Shown here one piece after another: positions 1 through 5,964 of a stretch of 7,453 bases of DNA. This DNA comes from Roseitalea sp964606055. GTDB lineage: Bacteria; Pseudomonadota; Alphaproteobacteria; Rhizobiales; Rhizobiaceae. Each line of letters begins with the position of its first letter. Position 1 is the stretch's first letter. Below the pieces are notes generated by a model. It did no database searches. It was given only the letters and a program-made list of their open reading frames with translations, and had not been told where the DNA came from. The DNA lies in the NCBI GenBank assembly GCA_964606055.1, contig CAZSFA010000136.1, forward strand, positions 1 to 7,453. The letters are read 5' to 3'. A program made the position numbers and the translations under genes.

Positions 1-329
1 CGGTCATAGCCATAGGAAAACGAGTTCAGGCAGTTCGTCGCCGCAAGGCCCAGCCCGTAGGAAAAGACCATCGCGCCGGCGACGAGCCGCTTTCCGAACA
101 CGCCCTCCTCGGCGGCGAAACGCTCGTCCGACACATAGGGATGATGGTCCATCACCATCGAGTTGAAGAGCATCGACTCGCCTTCGGCGATCGTCCGGCG
201 GATCGACCGGATTTTGTCGCCGACCTCGAAGTCCTCGAAATACCAGTCTTCGGCATTCCAGGTGGGGATCGCCGCGTGGTCGTCGGGTAGCCCCGGCAAG
301 CCGCGCGCGTGTACGCCGATCTCCGCCAT
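1..329 (-). CDS. MaoC-like hot-dog dehydratase, 5' part only (cut by window edge)
   Basis: This is the N-terminal 109 codons of a minus-strand gene whose 3' end lies beyond the window. The ATG at 329-327 follows a strong GGGGAGGA ribosome site. From about residue 29 the protein matches the MaoC/(R)-hydratase hot-dog fold and aligns almost without gaps to the divergent neighbour at 470-928. Shared elements are FEDFEVG, RTIAE, VFGKR, GLGLAAT and SFSYGYD. About 24 extra residues precede the fold compared with the neighbour. In the hydratase motif the Asp is present (D61 in MDHHPYVSD), but the position of the catalytic His is Val66, and the later AHG reads AGA. The fold is clear. Hydratase activity is doubtful: the protein may be a partner subunit, a binding domain or a different thioester enzyme. 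The pair with the neighbour suggests a heteromeric or two-step role, which is inference. Confidence 0.85.
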   Translation of the reverse strand, partial: MAEIGVHARGLPGLPDDHAAIPTWNAEDWYFEDFEVGDKIRSIRRTIAEGESMLFNSMVMDHHPYVSDERFAAEEGVFGKRLVAGAMVFSYGLGLAATNCLNSFSYGYD

Positions 330-360
330 GTTTCCTCCCCTAGGCTGTCGGTCGGTTGGT

Positions 361-397
361 CTTTTCAAATACAGAAAGCCATTTTATATATGAACTG
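361..397. promoter_or_regulatory. Operator-like element, copy A (shared with the dctP promoter region)
   Basis: TTTTCA at 362-367 and ATATATGAA at 386-394 are separated by 18 nt, exactly as in the copy at 4978-5014. The two elements agree at 20 of 37 positions, concentrated in the outer arms; the middle is unrelated. The dyad here is less perfect than in the dctP copy, since the right arm ends CTG instead of AAA. It lies 31 bp from the minus-strand maoC start and 72 bp from the plus-strand one, so one bound regulator could control both. Binding by the IclR-family protein encoded at 5086-5883 is inferred. Confidence 0.55.
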
Positions 398-412
398 TCA
401 ACGGGTTAAAAT
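383..412 (+). promoter_or_regulatory. Candidate sigma-70-type promoter for maoC/oxidoreductase pair
   Basis: A TAAAAT hexamer at 407-412 (5 of 6 to TATAAT) lies 18 nt after TTTATA at 383-388 (4 of 6 to TTGACA). The right operator arm (385-397) covers the -35 and part of the spacer, so a bound protein would compete with or contact RNA polymerase. The AT-rich background makes chance matches likely, hence the modest confidence. Confidence 0.35.
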
Positions 413-469
413 GCACGCGCCCCTGGAAATCGCGGCCATCCGGTCGCCACAGTGTGGAGAGGACGATCC

Positions 470-928
470 ATGGAAGTCGAACAGTTTTTTGAGGATTACG
501 AAGCCGGCGCGAAACGCCGCACGCTGGGGCGTACGATCACCGAGGCGGACATCGTCTTCCATGCGGGCCATGCCGGCGACTTCTTTCCCCATCACATGGA
601 TGCCGAGTGGTGCAAGACCCAGGTCTTCGGTCAGCGCGTGGCGCATGGCACGATGACGTTTGCGATCGGCATCGGCCTGACCGCGACGCAGATCAATCCG
701 CGGGCCTTCACCTATGGCTATGAGCGGCTCCGCTTCCCCAAGCCGGTCTATCCGGGCGACACCATCACGACCACGGTCACCATCGGGAACATGGAAGACG
801 ATCCCAAGCGTCCGGGCTATGGTCGGGTGGTCGAGGTGTGCGAGACGACCAAGCAGGACGGCTCGACAGTGATGTATTGCGAGCACATCCTGCTGGTGGA
901 AAAGCGGGGAGGGGCCGATGCCGATTGA
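470..928 (+). CDS. MaoC family dehydratase (hot-dog fold, catalytic Asp/His present)
   Basis: A 152-residue single-domain MaoC-like protein, the normal size for the family. Such enzymes add or remove water across the double bond of an enoyl-CoA or similar thioester in the cytoplasm, usually as dimers. The hydratase motif reads GDFFPHHMD (residues 36-44) against the usual GDxNPxHxD. Asp37 and His42 are the expected catalytic pair, though the usual Asn is Phe39. FGQRVAHG (53-60) is the conserved segment after the motif, and YPGDTI (94-99) is typical of the C-terminal strand. I chose ATG 470 over an upstream in-frame GTG at 452 because GGAGAGGA lies 6 nt before it and the fold begins immediately. 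The gene overlaps the next one by 11 nt, so the two are translationally coupled. The exact substrate is unknown. Confidence 0.9.
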   Translation: MEVEQFFEDYEAGAKRRTLGRTITEADIVFHAGHAGDFFPHHMDAEWCKTQVFGQRVAHGTMTFAIGIGLTATQINPRAFTYGYERLRFPKPVYPGDTITTTVTIGNMEDDPKRPGYGRVVEVCETTKQDGSTVMYCEHILLVEKRGGADAD

Positions 929-1982
929 CCTCAAGCAGAGTTGGCCGGCGCCGTCGGCGCCCAAGCCGATCGTCATCATCGGTGCTGGCGGCATCATCCG
1001 CGACGCGCATCTGCCCGCCTACCGGAAGGCGGGTCTGCCGGTCGCCGGCGCGTTCGACACCGATGCCGAACGGGCGCGGGCGCTGGTCGCCGATTGGGAT
1101 CTGCCGGCCGCGTTTGCAACGCTGGACGAGGCCGTCGGTGTCCACGGCACCGGCGCCGTCTACGACATCGCCACGCCGCCGCACGTGATCACCGACATCC
1201 TGCCGCACTTGCCCGACGGCGCGGCGGTGCTGATCCAGAAGCCGATGGGCGCCGATCAGGACCAGGCGCGCGCGGTCAGGCAGATTTGCCGCGACAAGGG
1301 CCTGAAGGCGGCGGTGAACTTCCAGCTGCGCTTCTCTCCGATGATGATGGCCGTCGCCGACGCTGTCCGGCGCGGCCTCCTGGGCGATCTCCTCGAAATC
1401 GAGGTGCATCTGAACATCTTCACGCCGTGGCACCTGTTCCCGTTCCTGATCCCGATGGAGCGGGTCGAGATCGCGGTCCATTCGATTCATTATCTGGACA
1501 CCATCCGCGCCATAGCCGGCAATCCGCACGGCGTGTTCGCGCGCTCGATGGGCGATCCGCGCGCCGCCGAGTTCGCGCAGACGCGCACGACCGTCGTTCT
1601 CGACTATGGCGATGCGCTGCGCGGCCTGATGACCATCAACCACAACCATCCGCACGGCCGGAAGTTCCAGTCCGCCTGGTTCCGTTTCGAGGGCACCGAG
1701 GGCGCGATGATGGTCAAGCTCGGCGTCTGCTACGATTATCCCAATGGCGAGGCGGACGAGTTGTGGTTCTGCCGCAAAGGTGGCGAGTGGGAGCAGGTGC
1801 CGCTTGAAGGTGCCTGGTTCATCGATGCGTTCATGGGCACGATGCGCAATGTGCAGCGGTTCGACGCCGGCGAGGACGATACGCTCTATGCCGGTGTCGA
1901 GGATGCCTATCAGACGATGGCGCTGGTCGAAGCCTGCTTTGCGTCGATGAAGAAACCGGCAGAACCGCTGGTTCTGGACTGA
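918..1982 (+). CDS. Gfo/Idh/MocA family NAD(P)-dependent oxidoreductase
   Basis: A 354-residue protein with the two-domain Gfo/Idh/MocA layout. Residues 17-135 form a Rossmann NAD(P) domain with the dinucleotide loop IGAGGIIRDAHLPAY at about 21-35 and the acidic residue D47 ending strand two. Residues 136-354 form the alpha/beta substrate domain. Family members oxidise or reduce sugars, inositols, other polyols and related carbonyl compounds. Two signature sites deviate. EKP is QKPMG at 107-111, and the helix usually reading DxGxH reads VHSIH at 187-191, so the His (H191) stays but the Asp four residues before it is Val187. Start ATG 918 has GGGGAGGGG just upstream, inside the end of the MaoC gene, giving an 11-nt overlap and probable coupling. 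The gene is probably the last of its transcript, since the neighbour on the right is convergent. Substrate is not assignable. Confidence 0.9.
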   Translation: MPIDLKQSWPAPSAPKPIVIIGAGGIIRDAHLPAYRKAGLPVAGAFDTDAERARALVADWDLPAAFATLDEAVGVHGTGAVYDIATPPHVITDILPHLPDGAAVLIQKPMGADQDQARAVRQICRDKGLKAAVNFQLRFSPMMMAVADAVRRGLLGDLLEIEVHLNIFTPWHLFPFLIPMERVEIAVHSIHYLDTIRAIAGNPHGVFARSMGDPRAAEFAQTRTTVVLDYGDALRGLMTINHNHPHGRKFQSAWFRFEGTEGAMMVKLGVCYDYPNGEADELWFCRKGGEWEQVPLEGAWFIDAFMGTMRNVQRFDAGEDDTLYAGVEDAYQTMALVEACFASMKKPAEPLVLD

Positions 1983-1989
1983 TCATCGA

Positions 1990-2009
1990 CGCGGGCGACC
2001 TGGCCCGCG
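1990..2009. terminator. Short GC hairpin between convergent genes, possible weak bidirectional terminator
   Basis: CGCGGGC (1990-1996) and GCCCGCG (2003-2009) form a perfect 7-bp stem with a 6-nt loop in the 43-bp gap between the stop codons of the oxidoreductase and dctM. Neither strand has a following T run, so it is not a canonical intrinsic terminator. It may only mark transcript ends or stabilise them. Confidence 0.35.
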
Positions 2010-2025
2010 CCGCCGCCCGGTGGCG

Positions 2026-3312
2026 CTATCGCATCAGCAGCGTCGGCAGGAACAGCGTGATCTGCGGCACCAGCGTGATCAGCGCCAGAACGCCGAACAG
2101 CGCGGCCAGCATCGGCAGAGATTCGCGGATGAAGTGCTCGACGCGCACACCGATGATCGCCGTCGTTGTGTACATCAGCGTCCCGACCGGCGGTGTGACG
2201 GCCGCGATGGTCAGATTGACCACCATGACCACGCCGAAATGCACCGGATCGATGCCGACATTCTTGACCAGCGGCACGAGCAGCGGCGTCAGAAGGATCA
2301 ACGCGGCGGTGCCTTCAAGCAGCATACCGACGATGATCAACAGCACGTTGATCATCAACAACAGCAGAAGCGGGTTTTCCGTGATGCCCAGAAGCAGCGC
2401 GCCGGCCTGTTGGGGAATGCGCTCCCAGGACATGTAGAACCCGAACGACTGGGCCGCGCAGATGATCAGCATGACGATGGCTGTCGCCAGGACGGCCTCG
2501 GACAGGATCGCGGGCAGTTTGCTGATCTCGAGTTCGCGGTAGACGAACAGACCCACGACCACGGCATAGACCACGGCGATCGCGCCCGCTTCGGTCGGCG
2601 TGAAAAAGCCGTAGCGAATACCGCCGACGATGACGACCGGCAGGCCGAGCGCCCAAAGGCTGTCGCGCAGGGCGATGCCGCGCTCGTTCCAGCTTGCGCG
2701 TTCCGGGCGGGCCGGCCGGTAGTTGCGGCGGCTGGATATGATGTGCACGACGACCATCAGCGACAGGCACAGGATCAGCCCCGGTATGAGGCCGGCAAGA
2801 AACAGCTGCCCGATGGAGACGTTGGCGAGGAAGCCGAACAGCACCAGGCCGATGCCGGGCGGAATGATCGGCGCGATGACGGCCGAACAGGCAGTGATTG
2901 CGGCCGAGAACGCAGGCGCATAGCCGCGCTTGGTCATCTCCGGCACCATGATCTTGCTCTGCACGGCGGCGTCGGCATTGGCCGACCCGGACATGCCGCC
3001 CATCAGCGTCGACAGCAGCACGTTCACATGCGCCAGCCCGCCGGTCAGGTGGCCGACCAGCGCGTCGGCCAGTCGCATCAGCCGCGAGGTGATGCCGGCA
3101 TGGTTCATCAGAACGCCGGCGAGGATGAAGAACGGCACGGCCAGAAGCGGGAAGGAATGGGTGACGCTGACCATGCGCTGGATGTAGACGCCCAGCGGCA
3201 CGCCGGTGGCGGTCAGGAAGAAGAACAGCGCCGCGATCGCGATCGCAAAGGCGACACGCACATTGGCGGCCAGAAGGCCGAGCATGATCAGCGCCGGTAT
3301 GGCTTCGGTCAT
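2026..3312 (-). CDS. dctM: TRAP transporter large permease subunit (DctM family)
   Basis: A 428-residue, strongly hydrophobic inner-membrane protein of the usual DctM length, with about 12 predicted membrane segments. It forms the Na+-driven translocation channel of a TRAP carboxylate importer and works with DctQ and the periplasmic DctP. Family signatures visible are PFFILAGVLMNHAGI (60-74), GGMSGSANADAAV (105-117), APIIPPGIGLVLFG (147-160), FFTPTEAGA (236-244), GMLLEGTAA (329-337) and AAVTPPVGTLMY (370-381). The ATG at 3312 overlaps the dctQ stop as ATGA, a classic coupled junction. The same frame stays open upstream to 3726, but that stretch is antisense-like sequence opposite dctQ coding and lacks the family start, so the longer start is rejected. 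This is the last gene of dctP-dctQ-dctM and converges on the oxidoreductase. Confidence 0.96.
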   Translation of the reverse strand: MTEAIPALIMLGLLAANVRVAFAIAIAALFFFLTATGVPLGVYIQRMVSVTHSFPLLAVPFFILAGVLMNHAGITSRLMRLADALVGHLTGGLAHVNVLLSTLMGGMSGSANADAAVQSKIMVPEMTKRGYAPAFSAAITACSAVIAPIIPPGIGLVLFGFLANVSIGQLFLAGLIPGLILCLSLMVVVHIISSRRNYRPARPERASWNERGIALRDSLWALGLPVVIVGGIRYGFFTPTEAGAIAVVYAVVVGLFVYRELEISKLPAILSEAVLATAIVMLIICAAQSFGFYMSWERIPQQAGALLLGITENPLLLLLMINVLLIIVGMLLEGTAALILLTPLLVPLVKNVGIDPVHFGVVMVVNLTIAAVTPPVGTLMYTTTAIIGVRVEHFIRESLPMLAALFGVLALITLVPQITLFLPTLLMR

Positions 3313-3821
3313 GGTGTTTCCCCGGGCGTGCGCGCCCTTGCGATCATGTTCAGCGCCTGGGTGAGCAGCATCGAGCCAAAACCGAGGACCACGGCCAGAT
3401 AGACCCAGAAGAAACTGATCCGCAGCACCGGCGATGGGCGGCTTGAGGCATCGATCGTGATCGTGATGGCGAGATAAAGCGCGTAGGCGAGAAAGACGAG
3501 GACGAGGCCGTCTGTCAGCCATCGCAGCGCCCCGGCGAGGCGGTCGCTCAACAGCCGGGTGAAGGCATCGACGCTGATGTGCATACCGCGCCGCATGGCG
3601 CCAGCGGCGCCCAGAAACACGACCCAGGTGAAGGAGAGACTTGCAAGCTCCGTCGCCCAGGTGGCCGAGGTCGCCGTCACATAGCGCGTGAACACCCCGT
3701 AGCTGACCGAGCCGACGACGACGCACAGTGCGATGACCGCGAGGGTTTCCTCCCAGCGGTAAAGCGCGGTGCGTAACGCGGCCATCGGGCCGGCTTGCGC
3801 CATCTCGCCTTCAGCGCTCAC
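3309..3821 (-). CDS. dctQ: TRAP transporter small permease subunit (DctQ family)
   Basis: A 170-residue inner-membrane protein with four hydrophobic segments (about 25-45, 62-79, 104-123 and 136-156), the DctQ pattern. The subunit associates with DctM and is needed for uptake. The best family signature is WVVFLGAAGAMRRGMHISVD at 66-85, with the preceding W55xxE58. I chose GTG 3821 because GGAG lies 8 nt before it. An upstream in-frame ATG at 3875 would add 18 residues encoded largely by the hairpin at 3842-3868, with no support. ATG 3803 is a possible shorter start, with weaker AAGG spacing. The stop codon overlaps the dctM ATG by 4 nt. The family call is firm; the start is moderately sure. 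Confidence 0.92.
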   Translation of the reverse strand: MSAEGEMAQAGPMAALRTALYRWEETLAVIALCVVVGSVSYGVFTRYVTATSATWATELASLSFTWVVFLGAAGAMRRGMHISVDAFTRLLSDRLAGALRWLTDGLVLVFLAYALYLAITITIDASSRPSPVLRISFFWVYLAVVLGFGSMLLTQALNMIARARTPGETP

Positions 3822-3841
3822 GGGCGATGCTCCAGATTGGG

Positions 3842-3868
3842 TCCGGCCCGGTGCGTGCCCGGGCCGGA
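3842..3868 (-). other. Intercistronic 10-bp perfect hairpin between dctP and dctQ
   Basis: TCCGGCCCGG (3842-3851) pairs perfectly with CCGGGCCGGA (3859-3868) around a 7-nt loop, 12 nt after the dctP stop. No T run follows on the transcribed (minus) strand, so it does not look like an intrinsic terminator. Hairpins in this position in binding-protein transporter operons typically protect the upstream mRNA from 3' exonucleases or attenuate read-through. Either would give more DctP than membrane subunits. That function is inferred from position. Confidence 0.6.
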
Positions 3869-3880
3869 TCGGCAACGGTC

Positions 3881-4867
3881 CTATTCGGCGAGAATCGACT
3901 GCACGGTCTCGACCAGATCATCCGACCAGTCGGGAAACGCGCTGTAGACCGGTATGGTGGCTTCGCGCATGCCGGCCCGATCGACTTCGGTGATGAAGGT
4001 CACGCCTTCGCCCTCGAGCGTTTCGATGAACTCGGACTGCTTGTTCTGGACCAGTTCGGTCATGAAGTTGCCGGCGTCGATCGCCGATGTCGCCAAGACC
4101 TCCTGCAGGTCCTCGGGCATGGATGCGAACAACTCGTCATTCATGGCGAGGCCGATCCAGGCGTAGAAATGGCCGGTCATGGAGATCGTCTTGGCGTTCT
4201 CCTGAAGCGAAGCGCCGTAGATCGAGCCGAGCGGGGCCTCGGCTGCCTCGACCACGCCCGCCGACAGCGCGCCCGGCACTTCGGCCCAGGCGATTTGCTC
4301 GCCGCGGGCGCCCAGTGCGTTGAAGGTCTCGATCCACATCGGGTTCGGCGGCACGCGGATCGACAGGCCGTCGAAATCGGCCACGGTGCGCACTTCCTGA
4401 TCGGAGATCACGTTGCGGTCGCCGAAGAACCAGTTGAGCGCCAGAAGCTCGAGATTGGTTTCGTCGCGCAACTGGTCGACCATGCCGCCATACCAGTCCG
4501 ACGCGACGATCTTCTGGAAGTCCTGCGGCTGGTCGAGCAGGTAGGGACCGTTCAGGATGCCCCAATCGGCCATGAAGTTGGAAAGGTAGCCCGGATCGGC
4601 CAGGATGATGATCTGCGCGCCAAGGTCGACTTGCTCGAACATCTCAAGGTTCGTGCCGAGCGCGCCGCCGGCGAAGACTTCCGCGCCGATGCGGCCGTCC
4701 GAACGCTCGGCGAGCAACTGCGCAAAATGCTCGAGCGCCTCATGCACGGGCTCGGACGCCGACGTCACATGCGGAATGCGAAAGAAATAGTCCTGGGCAA
4801 TGGCGGTGCCCGCGGTCAGCGGCAAGGCAGCGGCGAGCGCTGTTGCTGCCATCAGCTTGAGTCTCAT
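3881..4867 (-). CDS. dctP: TRAP transporter periplasmic solute-binding protein (DctP family)
   Basis: A 328-residue extracytoplasmic binding protein, normal length for the family, that captures the substrate in the periplasm and delivers it to DctQM. Residues 1-24 form a Sec signal peptide: MRLK, a hydrophobic alanine-rich core, then AIA before Q25 as the likely cleavage site. The mature part has typical DctP landmarks. F63-A-G-G-A-L lies in the first lobe. SIRVPPNPMWIETFNALG (169-186) carries Arg171, which by family knowledge salt-bridges the substrate carboxylate. VPGALSAGVVEAAEAPL (197-213) is the ALQxGVVDGxE equivalent. The ATG at 4867 follows GGAGGA (4879-4874 on this strand). It is the first gene of dctP-dctQ-dctM, with an operator-like dyad 110 bp upstream. 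A small organic acid is the expected ligand; its identity cannot be read from the sequence. Confidence 0.95.
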   Translation of the reverse strand: MRLKLMAATALAAALPLTAGTAIAQDYFFRIPHVTSASEPVHEALEHFAQLLAERSDGRIGAEVFAGGALGTNLEMFEQVDLGAQIIILADPGYLSNFMADWGILNGPYLLDQPQDFQKIVASDWYGGMVDQLRDETNLELLALNWFFGDRNVISDQEVRTVADFDGLSIRVPPNPMWIETFNALGARGEQIAWAEVPGALSAGVVEAAEAPLGSIYGASLQENAKTISMTGHFYAWIGLAMNDELFASMPEDLQEVLATSAIDAGNFMTELVQNKQSEFIETLEGEGVTFITEVDRAGMREATIPVYSAFPDWSDDLVETVQSILAE

Positions 4868-4907
4868 GGTCTGTCCTCCCTGGCCGGTTCGGCTGTGCAG
4901 ACAGTTT

Positions 4908-4942
4908 GCCGGCGGTCCCCGGCCGCTCGATGAAACGCCGGC
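4908..4942 (-). other. Possible leader stem upstream of dctP
   Basis: GCCGGCG (4908-4914) and CGCCGGC (4936-4942) are perfect 7-bp inverted arms separated by 21 nt, inside the presumed 5' leader of dctP. The long loop and high GC content make chance likely. No known riboswitch architecture is recognised. Confidence 0.2.
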
Positions 4943-4967
4943 GCAACGGGCCTGACTGCGAGCTTCT

Positions 4968-4996
4968 GTCCTATGGCTTTTTCAGATATGACGCAA
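4968..4996 (-). promoter_or_regulatory. Weak candidate promoter for dctPQM
   Basis: On the minus strand TTGCGT (4996-4991) and TAGGAC (4973-4968) are spaced by exactly 17 nt, each matching 3 of 6 consensus bases. The left operator arm lies in the spacer and the -35 falls in the middle of the dyad. A start of transcription near 4961 would give a leader of about 95 nt. The hexamers are poor, so this may be an activator-dependent promoter or simply a chance match. Confidence 0.25.
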
Positions 4997-5014
4997 CTGC
5001 TCATATATGAAAAA
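4978..5014. promoter_or_regulatory. Operator-like inverted repeat, copy B, upstream of dctP
   Basis: TTTTTCAGATATG (4978-4990) and CATATATGAAAAA (5002-5014) are inverted 13-bp arms with a single mismatch, separated by 11 nt. Each arm also holds a near-palindromic 10-mer, TCAGATATGA and TCATATATGA, centred 19 bp apart (about two helical turns). This suggests two dimers bound on one face. The same framework recurs at 361-397. IclR-family proteins such as TtgV are known to bind long operators as tetramers, which suits this layout. The adjacent IclR gene makes its product the leading candidate. Confidence 0.65.
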
Positions 5015-5085
5015 CCGGACTCGGCGCGCGAACGTTGCGTCGTGGGCCGGTCGTGGCGTGGTCGGTGTGGGGCGATGGTCCGGCG

Positions 5086-5883
5086 TCAGGACGAATGGGC
5101 ACCGGCGGCACGCTGCGGCGGAGCAACACCGCCGCCGATGTTGCGGGTCAACGTGTCTGCCGCATCGAACAGGCGTTCGCAGCACTTGTCGAAGCCGATC
5201 GGGTCGTCAAACCGTTGCAGATGCGGAATGGTCAGCGCGGCCACCGCGTGGCCGGTATGGTCGATGATCGGCGCCGAGATGTTGATGATGCCGCGCAGGA
5301 CGAAGCTCTCGGTGATTTCGTGGCCCCGCTCGTGGATCGCGACCAGTTCCTCGCGCAGCACGTCTTCGGTCTTGTCCTTGGGCAGCGGCACGCGCGAAAA
5401 GAACTCGGCAAGTTCCTGCTCGGGCATGTAGGCCAGGATCACCCGTCCCGATGACGCGCGCCAGGGATCGATGCGCGCGCCCAGCCGCACGCTCAGGATG
5501 TTGTTGCCGGGCGAATCGACCTGGCCGATCACCAGCACCGCGTCGTTGCTGATCACGCCCAGATGGACCGTCTGGTTGACCTCCTTTGACAGCCGCCGCA
5601 TCTGCGCGCCGGCAAGCGCGGTGAGCCGCTTGATCATCGGTGTGCGATGCGCGACCTCGAACAAGAGCGTCGTCAGCACATAGCGATCGGTGTCGGGATC
5701 CTGCGCGACATAGCCGCGCTCGGTCAGCACCACCATCATGCGGAAAATCTCGCTTACCGAACGTCCAAGCGACCGCGAAATCTCGGACAGGCCCAATCCC
5801 TGCTCCTCGTTCGACAGCAATTCGAGGATGTCGAGGCCTTTTTCGAGCGCGGGCGCGGAGTATTTCTTGGGCGTGTCTTCCAA
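5086..5883 (-). CDS. IclR family transcriptional regulator (TTG start)
   Basis: A 265-residue cytoplasmic regulator with the IclR layout. A winged helix-turn-helix spans about residues 8-80, with the helix pair GLSEISRSLGRSVSEIFRMM at about 31-50. An effector-binding GAF-like domain spans about 85-250, with landmarks RLSKEVNQTVHLGV (97-110), RLGARIDPWRASSGRVILAY (133-152) and GIINISAPIIDHTGHAVAAL (198-217). Family members bind small metabolites and repress or activate nearby catabolic genes. The start is TTG 5883. In frame upstream there is no ATG or GTG before a TAA at 5937-5935, and KKYSAPALEKGLDILELLS right after the start fits the family N-terminus. Only a weak CGGGAA precedes it, so translation may be low. 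The C-terminal 15 residues are a Gly/Pro/Ala tail outside the domain. It lies 218 bp upstream of dctP in the same direction. Confidence 0.93.
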   Translation of the reverse strand: MEDTPKKYSAPALEKGLDILELLSNEEQGLGLSEISRSLGRSVSEIFRMMVVLTERGYVAQDPDTDRYVLTTLLFEVAHRTPMIKRLTALAGAQMRRLSKEVNQTVHLGVISNDAVLVIGQVDSPGNNILSVRLGARIDPWRASSGRVILAYMPEQELAEFFSRVPLPKDKTEDVLREELVAIHERGHEITESFVLRGIINISAPIIDHTGHAVAALTIPHLQRFDDPIGFDKCCERLFDAADTLTRNIGGGVAPPQRAAGAHSS

Positions 5884-5933
5884 GCGTCGGTGTTCCCGTT
5901 GTTGCCGGGGCGCCGGTTCGGCGCGCGACGCTC

Positions 5934-5964
5934 CTTATAGCGCAGATGGGTGGCCGCGCCACAA
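5934..5964 (-). promoter_or_regulatory. Candidate promoter for the iclR gene
   Basis: On the minus strand TATAAG (5939-5934, 5 of 6 to TATAAT) stands out in very GC-rich sequence. It is preceded by TTGTGG (5964-5959) with a 19-nt spacer, slightly long. Transcription would begin near 5927, about 44 nt before the TTG start. No copy of the 37-bp operator element is visible here. The same bases contain AAGGAG, which has no start codon at ribosome-site distance. Confidence 0.4.

Larger units (their letters stand above)
330..469. promoter_or_regulatory. Divergent promoter region between the two maoC-like genes
   Basis: This 140-bp AT-richer gap separates two genes reading away from each other, so it must carry promoters for both. 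It contains the 37-bp operator-like element at 361-397. On the minus strand a perfect TTGACA (-35 type) lies at 401-396, but no convincing -10 sits 16-18 bp downstream of it. A TATAAA-like stretch occurs too close, so the minus-strand promoter cannot be fixed. The GGGGAGGA site serving the minus-strand gene lies just right of 329. The GGAGAGGA site for the plus-strand gene lies at about 456-463. Confidence 0.7.

Noticed and set aside
777..1655. Minus-strand open frame opposite the oxidoreductase gene
   Set aside because: It overlaps two well-supported plus-strand genes, has an Arg/Asp/His-rich shadow composition and no recognisable domain.
941..1807. Plus-strand alternative frame inside the oxidoreductase gene
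   Set aside because: It is an Arg/Ala/Gly-rich translation typical of an out-of-frame read in GC-rich coding; the correct frame is unambiguous.
2733..2740. GATATGAT resembling part of the operator arm
   Set aside because: It lies inside dctM coding, has no partner arm at the 18-nt spacing and lacks the TTTTCA part.
2020..3402. Long plus-strand open frame of 460 codons opposite dctM and part of dctQ
   Set aside because: It is antisense to clear TRAP permease genes. Its translation is extremely Gln/His/Arg/Asp-rich with no domain, as expected from the reverse complement of hydrophobic GC-rich coding.
3313..3726. N-terminal extension of dctM by 138 codons
   Set aside because: The extension overlaps dctQ coding in another frame and lacks DctM sequence. 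The ATGA junction at 3309-3312 fixes the start.
3827..4933. Plus-strand open frame of 368 codons opposite dctP
   Set aside because: It is antisense to a full-length DctP with signal peptide and ribosome site. The frame has no ribosome site, and its composition mirrors the opposite gene.
4973..5431. Plus-strand open frame across the dctP-iclR gap
   Set aside because: It runs through the operator dyad and then antisense to iclR, without a ribosome site or recognisable protein features.
5207..5962. Alternative minus-strand frame overlapping iclR
   Set aside because: It is an Arg/Ala-rich shadow of the IclR reading frame with no domain.
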